From positions 20,354-84,353 of IMG/VR virus record IMGVR_UViG_3300048033_001554: a stretch of DNA of 64,000 nucleotides; one strand, 5' to 3'. Below are positions 49,749 to 58,257 of the stretch, piece by piece (within the stretch, counting starts at the first letter, position 1; the number at the start of each line of letters is the position of its first letter). The DNA is from a virus. Position numbers and translations under genes: made by a program. Under the pieces are notes generated by a model. It did no database searches. It saw only the letters and a list, made by a program, of their open reading frames with translations, and was not told the DNA's origin.

Positions 49749-50992
49749 GAGAATTTAAACTCTAAGTCCTTATAAACTGTCGTACTGCCGAACATTGCTG
49801 GTAATAATTCTGGTTCTTTTGTCATTTCGAAGGTATCAAATCGATCTAGCATTTCGTTAATAATGATTTCAAGAAAATGCTTTACGAGAAAATCGCCAGT
49901 ACAATGGTGAGGACCATAAGCAAGAGTAACTGGTAACGGTTCATCATCACGCTCTAATTTAAATTCGTGTGGATCTTTAAAATACTTAGGATCTCTATTA
50001 GCACCATACGTATATAATAGAACACGTCCGTTTTGATCAAACTTATATCCGTGGTAATCTATTGTTTCAGTAATGTCACGAATGCCACCTTTAAGAGGTG
50101 CAAGCCTCATAGACTCTCGTGCAAATTTAGGAACTAAAGATCTATCAGCTTTTACTCTCTTCACAATTTCCGGATACTTACAAAAATTCATACAAAGGTT
50201 TTGATACATACTTAATGCAAAGGTTGGAATAACTACTGTCCATAGTGATTGGATAAACATATATCCCATTAGCTTTGGGTTGTCGTTATATTCTGTTTGT
50301 TTATCATTTAAGTTATACGCCATGTTTACCATGGTGTCTTTATCTCGACCTTCAAGCATATAGTACTCTAATGACTCACCTACGATCCGAGCAAACATAT
50401 GGTAGAATTCTGTAGTTTCAGCTACTGGCTTATCATAGTCAAAGTCAGGATTAAAATTAGAGAATACGTTCCCAGGTCTCATCCATTCATGAAAGCCATC
50501 TTTAACATAATCTTCGGTAACATCTAATTCTGAGAATGGAAACTCTATTGTTTGAATTTGAGTATCAGTTACAATACGACCAATGTAATCATATGATTTA
50601 AATGATTTGCCTTTTGGTATTCTATCTAAATGATTTGTTAAGTTGTTTTTAAAGATTTCGGTAAAATCACCTGCCCGGCGTTTGATCCAATCTAAACTAT
50701 GCTTTTTTGCTAAATGATGGTGAGGACCTTCACGCAATGTTAATGCGTAACCGGCACGCCAAATTCCACCGAGCGGCGTAGGATCAAAAGGTGCAGGAGA
50801 TGTTTTTGCAAGGCTAAATGTTTCATTCATCTTGGAAGCTTCTTTGAGCTTATCCATAGAAAAAATAATCCAATGCCTATAAACAGGGTGCCAGAAAAAA
50901 CCACGTTCTTCATTTTCAAATAAGAACTGAGTGTGCTCTTCCATTTTATACAAGAAATCTGGATTTACAATATCAAAATCAATTTTACGCAT
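49745..50992 (-). CDS. Cytochrome P450
   Basis: 415 residues, normal bacterial P450 length. K-helix ExxR is E293-S-M-R296 (FARESMRLAP); the conserved ANRDP (331-335) and F...R (FKLERDD) follow; the heme loop LAYGPHHCTG places the axial Cys at 364, with the following helix (DFLVKHFLEIIINEML). Two oddities: the first Phe-Gly of FGxGxHxCxG is Leu-Ala, and the I-helix lacks the usual AGxDTT (here QSLWTVVIPTFALS), so the oxygen-activating acid-alcohol pair is missing. No membrane anchor. First gene of a coupled operon; a phage ferredoxin is at 36.1 kb. Confidence 0.92.
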   Translation of the reverse strand: MRKIDFDIVNPDFLYKMEEHTQFLFENEERGFFWHPVYRHWIIFSMDKLKEASKMNETFSLAKTSPAPFDPTPLGGIWRAGYALTLREGPHHHLAKKHSLDWIKRRAGDFTEIFKNNLTNHLDRIPKGKSFKSYDYIGRIVTDTQIQTIEFPFSELDVTEDYVKDGFHEWMRPGNVFSNFNPDFDYDKPVAETTEFYHMFARIVGESLEYYMLEGRDKDTMVNMAYNLNDKQTEYNDNPKLMGYMFIQSLWTVVIPTFALSMYQNLCMNFCKYPEIVKRVKADRSLVPKFARESMRLAPLKGGIRDITETIDYHGYKFDQNGRVLLYTYGANRDPKYFKDPHEFKLERDDEPLPVTLAYGPHHCTGDFLVKHFLEIIINEMLDRFDTFEMTKEPELLPAMFGSTTVYKDLEFKFS

Positions 50993-51011
50993 TATATAAA
51001 GTCCGTGTTAA

Positions 51012-51314
51012 TTAAAGATCAGCGGTTTCCGGTGTAAATGTGATAGACCATCCTTCAGATCGCAACTGAGCTTTAACACCCTCAGAAACATCTGCCATCA
51101 TTATTTGGTATTCTTCAACTGCGGCATCATTCCATTCAGTTACAACTGTATGCGTATTGCCGTCACTGCTTATTACCGTACTCCTATTTCCGTTTTCTAG
51201 ACAAACATCTAAATAATATGTTACTTCTAACGGCAATAGAGATGATATGTATTGCAATGCTTCTCGAGCGGTGAGCTCTGTGCTTGGTGTGAAAACAACT
51301 TGTTGTGATATCAT
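51012..51314 (-). CDS. Hypothetical protein upstream of the P450 gene
   Basis: 100 residues, mixed alpha/beta: TAREALQYISSLLPLEVTYY, EYQIMMADVSEGVKAQLRSE, ending WSITFTPETADL. Reads like a small alpha/beta domain; no cofactor motif. 19 bases before the P450 start, so probably the same transcript. Function unknown. Confidence 0.6.
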   Translation of the reverse strand: MISQQVVFTPSTELTAREALQYISSLLPLEVTYYLDVCLENGNRSTVISSDGNTHTVVTEWNDAAVEEYQIMMADVSEGVKAQLRSEGWSITFTPETADL

Positions 51315-51338
51315 AGTAATCCTCGTCTATTAATACTT

Positions 51339-52013
51339 CTATTTATCTAGTTTTCCTATAATAGTAAACCTTTTAACGTCTTCTTCAAAGCGATGATCTA
51401 TTTCATCCGAATAAATTATATCAAACATTGGATGCATTTGGTCTTCAAATTCTTCTAAAGTATCTACAGTATTAATGTGATCTTTTAATCCATGCATATT
51501 ATTTGATTGAAAAATAAAAGTTGGGTTGTTTTTAAAATCATATTTTTTCCAGCCAGGCCAATGTTTCATAGGAGGCATATGTTCGCAAGAAGTGTTTATT
51601 ACTACATCACAATTATTAAAATGCCATAGCCTATTTAACCATACATCTGCTTCAAAAAATTCAGGCCTTTTTATCTCTTTGAATAGTTCATTTGCTAATT
51701 CTATAGCATATTTGTCCATATCCCAGCCATAAACTTTGCGAGCATCTCTACTAAGTAAAAGAGGAACAAGTATAGATCCAAACCAGCAACCCATTATTCC
51801 ATAAGTTTGATCTGGCTTTGTTAGCTCGTATTCGTCCATTAATTCAATTAAATGTTTTTTAGAATCACATTGATTTAAAGAAAACGAATCAACAAGTTCT
51901 TTAGATTTACCCCAAATGTTTTTGCGTGCATCAATTTCTATAATGCTTATAACTCTTCTAAAAAGCTTTCTAGAGTATTCATCGTTTAATAAAAACTCAC
52001 TATTAATCATCAA
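51339..52013 (-). CDS. Probable SAM-dependent methyltransferase
   Basis: 224 residues. TYGIMGCWFGSILVPLLLS resembles motif I (G.G.G-like turn), KVYGWDMDKYAIELAN holds the acidic residue binding ribose, and CDVVINTSCEHM resembles motif IV. The N-terminal 60 residues are helical. Overlaps the upstream glycosyltransferase-like gene by 11 bases. Substrate unknown. Confidence 0.65.
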   Translation of the reverse strand: MMINSEFLLNDEYSRKLFRRVISIIEIDARKNIWGKSKELVDSFSLNQCDSKKHLIELMDEYELTKPDQTYGIMGCWFGSILVPLLLSRDARKVYGWDMDKYAIELANELFKEIKRPEFFEADVWLNRLWHFNNCDVVINTSCEHMPPMKHWPGWKKYDFKNNPTFIFQSNNMHGLKDHINTVDTLEEFEDQMHPMFDIIYSDEIDHRFEEDVKRFTIIGKLDK

Positions 52014-52734
52014 AAGACTCCCAGTATTCTATAGCCCAATTAGTATTAGAGTCATGTATGTCGTCACCTTCACCGTGCGAATTATTAAAAAGGCATACTT
52101 TGTAGTCAGGCCTATACTTACCTTTTTCCATATCTTCTGGCCAAGAGGCTCCACCGTTAAATGAATAAACTAGTTTTTTGTCATTATGGAATTGTATTAT
52201 TGATAGGAATCTATAGAATAGCGTTTTATCTAAAGATCTATATTTTAAAGAGTAATAATTATAGTTACTATTGAATAGCTTATCACTAAGATCTTCGGTG
52301 GATTGTTTGTTACCAATCACAAAAGAGCTATTTACATCGCATGTAATTTTACCGTAATTTCTTTTGATGTTATCTTGGTCTGCCCATTCGTTCCTAATGA
52401 AGTATGGCTTATCTTCTAACTCTACGCTATCTACGTAAGAAGTAATGTCACTTAAAATAAGAATATCTAAATCTAAAAGGAGTGTTTTTGTTTTAAAGTA
52501 ATTGAGTAGTTTAATTTTTTCTGCAGTAAAAACTTTGCCGCCCCATTGACCTTCGGCAACCTCAAATTCTTTTAAATCAAGAATGTTTATTTCTGGCTTA
52601 ATTCCAAATTGATTGTCTGTTGCGCAATAAAAGGTAAACGGATTGTCATAGAACTTTGCACACATATTGTATAATCTATTAACGTATTCGGGTCCATACT
52701 TATCACCCCATTTTAAACATACTATATTTAGCAT
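52003..52734 (-). CDS. GT-A glycosyltransferase-like protein
   Basis: 243 residues from the ATG at 52734 (MLNIVCLKWGDKYG start); a longer frame runs into the late promoter at 52772-52779. LLLDLDILILSD supplies the DxD metal site; DVNSSFVIGN and FNNSHGEGDD are further family-like segments. The opening CLKWGDKYGPEYVNRLY is typical of phage glycosyltransferases of this type. Confidence 0.7.
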   Translation of the reverse strand: MLNIVCLKWGDKYGPEYVNRLYNMCAKFYDNPFTFYCATDNQFGIKPEINILDLKEFEVAEGQWGGKVFTAEKIKLLNYFKTKTLLLDLDILILSDITSYVDSVELEDKPYFIRNEWADQDNIKRNYGKITCDVNSSFVIGNKQSTEDLSDKLFNSNYNYYSLKYRSLDKTLFYRFLSIIQFHNDKKLVYSFNGGASWPEDMEKGKYRPDYKVCLFNNSHGEGDDIHDSNTNWAIEYWESFDD

Positions 52735-52771
52735 AATATACCTTTTCGCTGTAACATAATGTATTATATCA

Positions 52772-52779
52772 TATTTATA
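52772..52779 (-). promoter_or_regulatory. T4-type late promoter, leftward
   Basis: TATAAATA on the minus strand, 37 bases upstream of the ATG at 52734. Back to back with the rightward promoter at 52796-52803. Confidence 0.75.
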
Positions 52780-52795
52780 TGTGATCGTAAACACT

Positions 52796-52803
52796 TATAA
52801 ATA
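52796..52803 (+). promoter_or_regulatory. T4-type late promoter, rightward
   Basis: TATAAATA on the plus strand, 17 bases upstream of the ATG at 52821 (ribosome site AGGAGG between them). Confidence 0.75.
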
Positions 52804-52820
52804 TTATAGGAGGATATATC

Positions 52821-53402
52821 ATGCTTAGAGTTATTGCAGTTAGAACCGGAAACAAATACGATCAATGGTACGAAGACAATTTAAAACACATGATAGATAC
52901 TTATTCTGGTTTAAAATATGACGAGTTCGTTGTAATACGTGAAGATTTATATGACGATGAAAGAGGCGTATTTAACAAATTGCAAATGTTTGATAGATTC
53001 AAAGATGGTCAAAACATTTACTTTGATTTAGATATGATTATTAAAGGTGATTGTAACCATTTATTAAGAAAAGAATTTACTCTTTGCCATGCTCATTGGA
53101 GAGAACCAGATCATACTCCTCTTAATTCGTCTATAGTATCTTGGGAAGGTGATGTGTCTTATATAACTAACGTATTCCACAAAGATCACGAGTATGCTTT
53201 TACAAAATATTACCGCGGAATAGATCAATACATATATGAAAACGTAGCTTATAAGACTTATTCAGAAGATGATGGATACGTATCATTTCAAACAATAACT
53301 GAAGAAACAAAAGCTCCTGTATACTTGTTTAATCAAAGATACGAAGAATTAGTTAAAGAAGATTGGTACACTAAGTATCAAATACCAACCCAAAGTTCTT
53401 AG
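52821..53402 (+). CDS. GT-A glycosyltransferase-like protein
   Basis: 193 residues. IYFDLDMIIKGD gives the DxD metal site; LRVIAVRTGNKYDQWYEDNL opens the fold. Same family as the divergent gene at 52003-52734, with matching openings, so they are likely paralogues flanking paired promoters. The end overlaps the convergent tandem-GT gene by 32 bases. Confidence 0.7.
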   Translation: MLRVIAVRTGNKYDQWYEDNLKHMIDTYSGLKYDEFVVIREDLYDDERGVFNKLQMFDRFKDGQNIYFDLDMIIKGDCNHLLRKEFTLCHAHWREPDHTPLNSSIVSWEGDVSYITNVFHKDHEYAFTKYYRGIDQYIYENVAYKTYSEDDGYVSFQTITEETKAPVYLFNQRYEELVKEDWYTKYQIPTQSS

Positions 53403-55068
53403 AAATAAAATGAACTAATACGACATTATCTTTTGCGCATTCGGCTTTAAATTTATCCAAGGCTCTTCCATGATCTGGTGTTCCTTTTTCTAAAGCTTTA
53501 ACTCTACCCAAAAAATCTTGATAGTGCCAACATTCTGGTATATTAATAAAAGGAGCGTTTCCTTTTTTTAATTTAAATGAAAATATAGTTTCATTATCGT
53601 ATCCGAAAGCTTTTCTCACATTTTCATGATACAAAGAGTACTCGTCTTCTTTTAGCTCTTTCATTTGTGTTATTACATCTTCTATATCAGAAAAGTAATC
53701 TAATTTTTCCATACCATATCTAGAAGCACAAACAACTCCAGTATTGAAAACGTTGTTGTCACCATTTAGTCCATTTTCAACTAGCAAAGCATGAGTATTC
53801 CAGTACTTAGATCGTTGATTTCTAAAATCGTAATCGTATACTTTAAAGTACAAGTTTAAATTTTTAGCTGGTATCATCAAATCTTTTTTAGTTGCGTATT
53901 TGCAACATATAGCATAGTCTAAAGGAAAATAATCAAATATATTATATTGTTGTCTAAAGTAGACATCTAAATCTACGTAGGCTACATGGTCGTACTCATG
54001 TGTTAGTTCATCTAGTAAATATATTTTATATAGGTTTACTACGTCATACTCAGATAAATCTGGAAACCTGGCTTTAAAAGATTCGTACTTATCATCTCTT
54101 CCGTAATGCTTATATGTTGCGCCAATATTACCAGCATATTTGTTATGATTAGAAATTAGATTATCATAGTACTTAATGAGTTGTTGTTTTACCATTAAGC
54201 TTTTTGGTATTTTCGAATCATTATAATTTTTTGGATTATCTAATCTATCGTCTGGTATTTCAATATGAATGCTAAATATACATTGAGTTTTATCTTTAAA
54301 AAACGCATTAAACTGTTTATTGATAAAGTGCAAACAATGCCCTTTAATATCTTTGGGTTTTTCATTTAATATATTGTGCCACTCATCTTTTAATATAACG
54401 TATGGAATATTATATTTCTCTATGATATAAGAGAATATGCTTTCGTTATTAGGATAATATTGTTTTTCAATGATTGCGGTTTTTGCATTTTTAAGATCAT
54501 TGATTTTATTAATAGCTTCTTTAGAATTTTCTATAAAGTTTAGTTGTTTGATATGTTTGCTTGACCCGATAATAACGCCAGTATTAATTACGTTATTATC
54601 TTTACCATCTAATAAATCTTTTGTTATGTGGTATTTTAATGTAGGATTTCTAAGACCCAAGTAACCAAATAGCATAGAATGCTTTTCTTTGGAATATATT
54701 TCATCATTTGTATCTTTAAAGTGAATGCCTTTACTAATGTCATGTTCGGTAAACACGTTTAAATTTGTATTAAATACTACATCCATATCAACGTACATAA
54801 CTTCATCGTACTTATCAGATAGGTCTAGCATTAAATGATGCTTATGCAAATTAGTTCTTGTAAATTCGAGTTCTTTATCTAATTTAAAATCATTCATTGT
54901 ATTACGATACAGCACAAAGTCTACGCCGATAGAGTCAGCGTAGTCTTTTTTGTTTTGAACTAATCTGTCGAAATATTCTTCAACTAATAATTGCTTAGCT
55001 TGCGACTCATGTGGTAAGTCATCATTATGCAAATCATCGTATGAAGTAAAAATAACACGTTTTATCAT
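53371..55068 (-). CDS. Tandem glycosyltransferase-like protein (duplicated domain)
   Basis: 565 residues made of two similar halves: first KQLLVEEYFDRLVQNKKDYA...VMYVDMDVVFNTN, second MVKQQLIKYYDNLISNHNKY...VAYVDLDVYFRQQ. Each has a DxD metal site and a NTGV(I/V) segment (VINTGVIIGSS; VFNTGVVCAS). Internal duplication is therefore visible. Could add two sugars or act on alternating linkages. Confidence 0.75.
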   Translation of the reverse strand: MIKRVIFTSYDDLHNDDLPHESQAKQLLVEEYFDRLVQNKKDYADSIGVDFVLYRNTMNDFKLDKELEFTRTNLHKHHLMLDLSDKYDEVMYVDMDVVFNTNLNVFTEHDISKGIHFKDTNDEIYSKEKHSMLFGYLGLRNPTLKYHITKDLLDGKDNNVINTGVIIGSSKHIKQLNFIENSKEAINKINDLKNAKTAIIEKQYYPNNESIFSYIIEKYNIPYVILKDEWHNILNEKPKDIKGHCLHFINKQFNAFFKDKTQCIFSIHIEIPDDRLDNPKNYNDSKIPKSLMVKQQLIKYYDNLISNHNKYAGNIGATYKHYGRDDKYESFKARFPDLSEYDVVNLYKIYLLDELTHEYDHVAYVDLDVYFRQQYNIFDYFPLDYAICCKYATKKDLMIPAKNLNLYFKVYDYDFRNQRSKYWNTHALLVENGLNGDNNVFNTGVVCASRYGMEKLDYFSDIEDVITQMKELKEDEYSLYHENVRKAFGYDNETIFSFKLKKGNAPFINIPECWHYQDFLGRVKALEKGTPDHGRALDKFKAECAKDNVVLVHFISKNFGLVFDT

Positions 55069-55085
55069 AATATACTTTATTTAGT

Positions 55086-55574
55086 TTATAACATAGTATC
55101 GTAAATAGCAATAGCTTTCATAAGTGTTGGTGCTTTTCTAAGTGCTCTTTTAACATCAGCATCTGCAGTTTTCATTGCTTCCGACTCAAACGCCCAAATT
55201 TTAAATTTAAAGATTTCATCTTTATCTTCGTTTAGTTCTAAAAAGTCTTCCCACAAAATAGATCCTGATGAATTTGAATTGCTTGCTGAGCTAAAGTCTT
55301 CACCAAACTTTTCCTCTAGCATTATTTTCGCTGCGTTTTCTATTTCAATGTTATAAGCCAAAGACTGGGCTTGTTTAAATTCTACCGTGGCATCAAGAAT
55401 CTTTTCAGAATCCCAACCTTCAGCAACTAATGCTTTGTAATCCTCATCGTCAGGATTAGCCTCAAGATTATATACAGCTAAATTACCAGCTGAGTCTTCA
55501 TAACGTATTTTAACAATGCTGTACTCTTCATTCACGTATACAGCATCTACTATTTTTCCACTAAATTCTGCCAT
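55086..55574 (-). CDS. Protein following the tail-fibre-like gene
   Basis: 162 residues. Beta-rich start (GKIVDAVYVNEEYSIVKIRY), acidic middle (EANPDDEDYKALVAEGWDSE) and helical end. 12 bases downstream of the large fibre-like gene, so it may be its chaperone or a tail component. Family not recognised. Confidence 0.6.
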   Translation of the reverse strand: MAEFSGKIVDAVYVNEEYSIVKIRYEDSAGNLAVYNLEANPDDEDYKALVAEGWDSEKILDATVEFKQAQSLAYNIEIENAAKIMLEEKFGEDFSSASNSNSSGSILWEDFLELNEDKDEIFKFKIWAFESEAMKTADADVKRALRKAPTLMKAIAIYDTML

Positions 55575-55586
55575 TATATTCTCCTA

Positions 55587-57554
55587 TTATGCTCCGCCTT
55601 CGTATTGATTTCTATAATAACCAGTTGCGAGTATTCCTGGTATTGTTTGATCTACGCCATAAGAAAAGCCACCAATCATCACGGTAGTACTGCCACGCGT
55701 ATATGTATATCCATCTAATCCTGTGATCTCGGTTACGGTATCTCTAGTAGCGTAACCGTCCTGCTCATACACCTTAGCGCCGTCCCACCAAACAGTGTAT
55801 CTCCAGTTATTAGTTGCAACTTCTGTTGTTGTCCAATCAGTTCGGTTTGGAGGATAATCTTGCCAAACTCCCGCTGTGAAGATGTCTGATCCAGTTGGAC
55901 TAGCAGATATTTCAATCTTGTAGGTCAGATCCCGATATCCATAACTGGCTGTTGGGCTATTATCCTGGAATCTAAAGGTTCTACCACTTGCAAGCGAAAT
56001 CCACGTGTTTAATGATTGCCCTGTCTGCGAAGCACTTCCTTGGGTGCCATCGTTATCAACGGTAGCACGAATATAATAAGTTGTGCTTGGAGTTGAAGTG
56101 TTAACCCAATCTACGTGACCGGCGGCGCTAAGCTGAAGAGTTCTGTCTATGTCGTAATCTTCAACCGTACCGTTGGAACTAAATCTCCAACCTAGCTCAA
56201 CAGACCCATCTGATATTGGTATAGAAGTACTAAACTCCGGCGTACCTGAAATGCCTTCAAGTGATACAAGCTCAAATCCAATATCATTGACTGTTACATT
56301 CAAAGTTTGACCTGCGCAAGTGAAGGTAATTGTTTCGTTTTCTACTCCGTCATTTGCTACTAATGTAATTTGTGTAGTTCCAGATCCACCGCTGCCAATA
56401 GTTACAGATCCAGTTAAACTTCCTGATGAAATATCAGCGGCTGTTATGCCAGTAATAGCGTAATTAAATGTCGTACCAACTAGAACATTTGTCGTATTCA
56501 ACCCAAATGTAATGCTTTGACCTTCATCTTGAGATCCTGATGGTGTTGCAACAGCTTGATAAGTAGAACTAGTACCACCTATTTCAAGTCTTAGTTGTTT
56601 TGATGTTCCAGCAATAGTTGCTTCTGTACCGGTTGGAAATTCCTGTGTACGATAATCGTTAGCATTAACATATCTTGTAGTATATCCAGTGCCAGTAGGA
56701 GTTCTTCTTGAATCTGTAAATAGAGATCCTCTGTTAGAACCAGCGCCATTAATATTATAATTAAGACTATATTCAGAGTTTGTCATGTAATATTGCAAGA
56801 AAGGGCCAAGCAACGCAGCCCAAGATGCTGTAGTATGCATTCTAATTTGCTCTGTACCTGCATCAAAATATAAGGGCAATACAAGCTCTATAGGGTCGTA
56901 ATCTGTTAGTGGATATTCTACTTTTGCAATATAGTAATTAATATCAGTTGTTTGTTTAGTAGCTTCTGGAATTCCGCCTGAAGTATATGCTGCTAAGTTA
57001 GCAACACTGTTTACCGCCGCAGGTGTTGGTAAAATAGTACCTCCAGTCGGAGCAGCTGACGTAGTCATAAAATACGTTCCGCCATTAACCAAAGCTGTAC
57101 CATTAGACGCAATCAATGGAATAACAGGTGTAACAAAAGTATCAACAAAATCTTGGCGAGTCATAGCTCTCAGATCACCGGTGTTAGTTAAGTACAGCGG
57201 AAATTGTAAATTGTTAGCATCACCGGTTGGTTCTGTTCCACCGTTTTGAATTTGTCTGATGCGGCTATAAGTGTCAGTCACCATTGAGATGTTTGGTGTT
57301 TCTGCTTCTGTAGAAAATCTATCTACCCGAGTAGTATACGCGCCAGCAACGTAGTATGTATCAGTAAAATTTTGGTTTGATAATAATGTTCCAGATGTTC
57401 CAGTCGTTACTAGTTCTACCGATGGATATTGAGAATGTACCCAACCAGCAAACGTATTCATATCAGTCATAAAAGCATCAGTGTACTCAAATATGTCTTC
57501 TGATTGGTCAAAAACAACAGCTCTACCAATGTATACGGGTCTTCTTACCGCCAT
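55587..57554 (-). CDS. Tail-fibre-like virion protein with Ig/Calx-beta-type modules
   Basis: 655 residues, rich in Thr/Ser/Gly/Asn. N-terminal ~330 residues are a shaft-like region (VRRPVYIGRAVVFDQSEDIF, LFTDSRRTPTGTGYTTRYVN). A module at about 345-435 (PSGSQDEGQSITFGLNTTNV, GTTFNYAITGITAADI, GVENETITFTCAGQTLNVTV) resembles Calx-beta domains. C-terminal domain is Trp/Tyr-rich with a Gly-rich last strand (STTVMIGGFSYGVDQTIPG). Probably a host-surface-binding fibre. Good GAGGT site. Confidence 0.6.
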   Translation of the reverse strand: MAVRRPVYIGRAVVFDQSEDIFEYTDAFMTDMNTFAGWVHSQYPSVELVTTGTSGTLLSNQNFTDTYYVAGAYTTRVDRFSTEAETPNISMVTDTYSRIRQIQNGGTEPTGDANNLQFPLYLTNTGDLRAMTRQDFVDTFVTPVIPLIASNGTALVNGGTYFMTTSAAPTGGTILPTPAAVNSVANLAAYTSGGIPEATKQTTDINYYIAKVEYPLTDYDPIELVLPLYFDAGTEQIRMHTTASWAALLGPFLQYYMTNSEYSLNYNINGAGSNRGSLFTDSRRTPTGTGYTTRYVNANDYRTQEFPTGTEATIAGTSKQLRLEIGGTSSTYQAVATPSGSQDEGQSITFGLNTTNVLVGTTFNYAITGITAADISSGSLTGSVTIGSGGSGTTQITLVANDGVENETITFTCAGQTLNVTVNDIGFELVSLEGISGTPEFSTSIPISDGSVELGWRFSSNGTVEDYDIDRTLQLSAAGHVDWVNTSTPSTTYYIRATVDNDGTQGSASQTGQSLNTWISLASGRTFRFQDNSPTASYGYRDLTYKIEISASPTGSDIFTAGVWQDYPPNRTDWTTTEVATNNWRYTVWWDGAKVYEQDGYATRDTVTEITGLDGYTYTRGSTTVMIGGFSYGVDQTIPGILATGYYRNQYEGGA

Positions 57555-57580
57555 GATTTGCTACCTCACTTTCAGTTAAA

Positions 57581-57766
57581 TTACCCGCCGTTTGCGCAAT
57601 ACAATGTCTTGACTGCTACACCGGCTGAATCGTAAATAGTGAGAGTAAAATTTTGTGTTACAATCGCGTTGTTGATTGTGTTAGCAGTTACTTGGTCGGT
57701 GTTAGTAATTTGCTGAAGAACATATGCATCGGTAATGACTTCATTACCTGAGAGTTTAATTGCCAT
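57581..57766 (-). CDS. Small tail-fibre-associated protein
   Basis: 61 residues, beta-strand rich (AIKLSGNEVITDAYVLQQIT, FTLTIYDSAGVAVKTLYCANGG). Lies between the late promoter at 57814-57821 and the fibre-like gene, in the same operon. Similar short proteins occur in marine T4-like fibre operons; function unknown. Confidence 0.6.
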   Translation of the reverse strand: MAIKLSGNEVITDAYVLQQITNTDQVTANTINNAIVTQNFTLTIYDSAGVAVKTLYCANGG

Positions 57767-57813
57767 CTTCGTCTCCTCCTGAAAATTTGACTATTAGCAT
57801 TGTTGATATATTC

Positions 57814-57821
57814 TATTTATA
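57814..57821 (-). promoter_or_regulatory. T4-type late promoter, leftward (fibre operon)
   Basis: TATAAATA on the minus strand, sharing four bases with the rightward TATAAATA at 57818-57825. The 12-base block TATTTATAAATA is the two promoters overlapped. Confidence 0.75.
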
Positions 57822-57825
57822 AATA
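57818..57825 (+). promoter_or_regulatory. T4-type late promoter, rightward (EF-hand membrane protein)
   Basis: TATAAATA on the plus strand, 56 bases before the ATG at 57881. Confidence 0.75.
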
Positions 57826-57880
57826 TTAATATTGAGTTCTTTGTCATGTATGAAATTAAATTATACCGTAGGAGATAATT

Positions 57881-58216
57881 ATGACGGCAAAGAAAACAAT
57901 CGACGCAGATGCTGTAGCAGGCATGGATGCTGACGGTGATGGCCACATTACAAAGGCAGAAATGGATATGGCTCTTGAGTTTAAACGTAAAGCTTTAGAA
58001 GACCAAGATGCACAACGCGATGCTATGCGTCGTATGACATGGTTTGCTTTATTTGGCATGCTATTGTATCCATTTGCTATTGTTCTTACTGCGTTCTTAG
58101 GATTAGAATCTGCGGCTACTATTGTAGGTGACATTGCTCCAACATATTTTGTTGCAATCTCAGCCTTAGTTGCTGCATTCTTTGGTGCTGACGCATTCAA
58201 AAACAAAGGTAGTTAA
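57881..58216 (+). CDS. EF-hand membrane protein, holin candidate
   Basis: 111 residues. An EF-hand loop DADGDGHITKAEM (about residues 16-28) is followed by a charged helix and two transmembrane segments (MTWFALFGMLLYPFAIVLTA; YFVAISALVAAFFGADAF). The topology is that of a small holin or holin-like protein, and the late promoter fits, but holin activity is inference. GGAGA ribosome site; ends 8 bases before the terminator. Confidence 0.75.
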   Translation: MTAKKTIDADAVAGMDADGDGHITKAEMDMALEFKRKALEDQDAQRDAMRRMTWFALFGMLLYPFAIVLTAFLGLESAATIVGDIAPTYFVAISALVAAFFGADAFKNKGS

Positions 58217-58223
58217 ACGACAA

Positions 58224-58249
58224 AAAGGGAGAGCAAAAACTCTCCCTTT
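58224..58249 (+). terminator. Bidirectional terminator
   Basis: AAAGGGAGAG, loop CAAAAA, CTCTCCCTTT, just after the EF-hand gene; A-rich on the left, T-rich on the right, so it can also end the leftward tRNA transcript. Confidence 0.85.
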
Positions 58250-58257
58250 CCATATAG

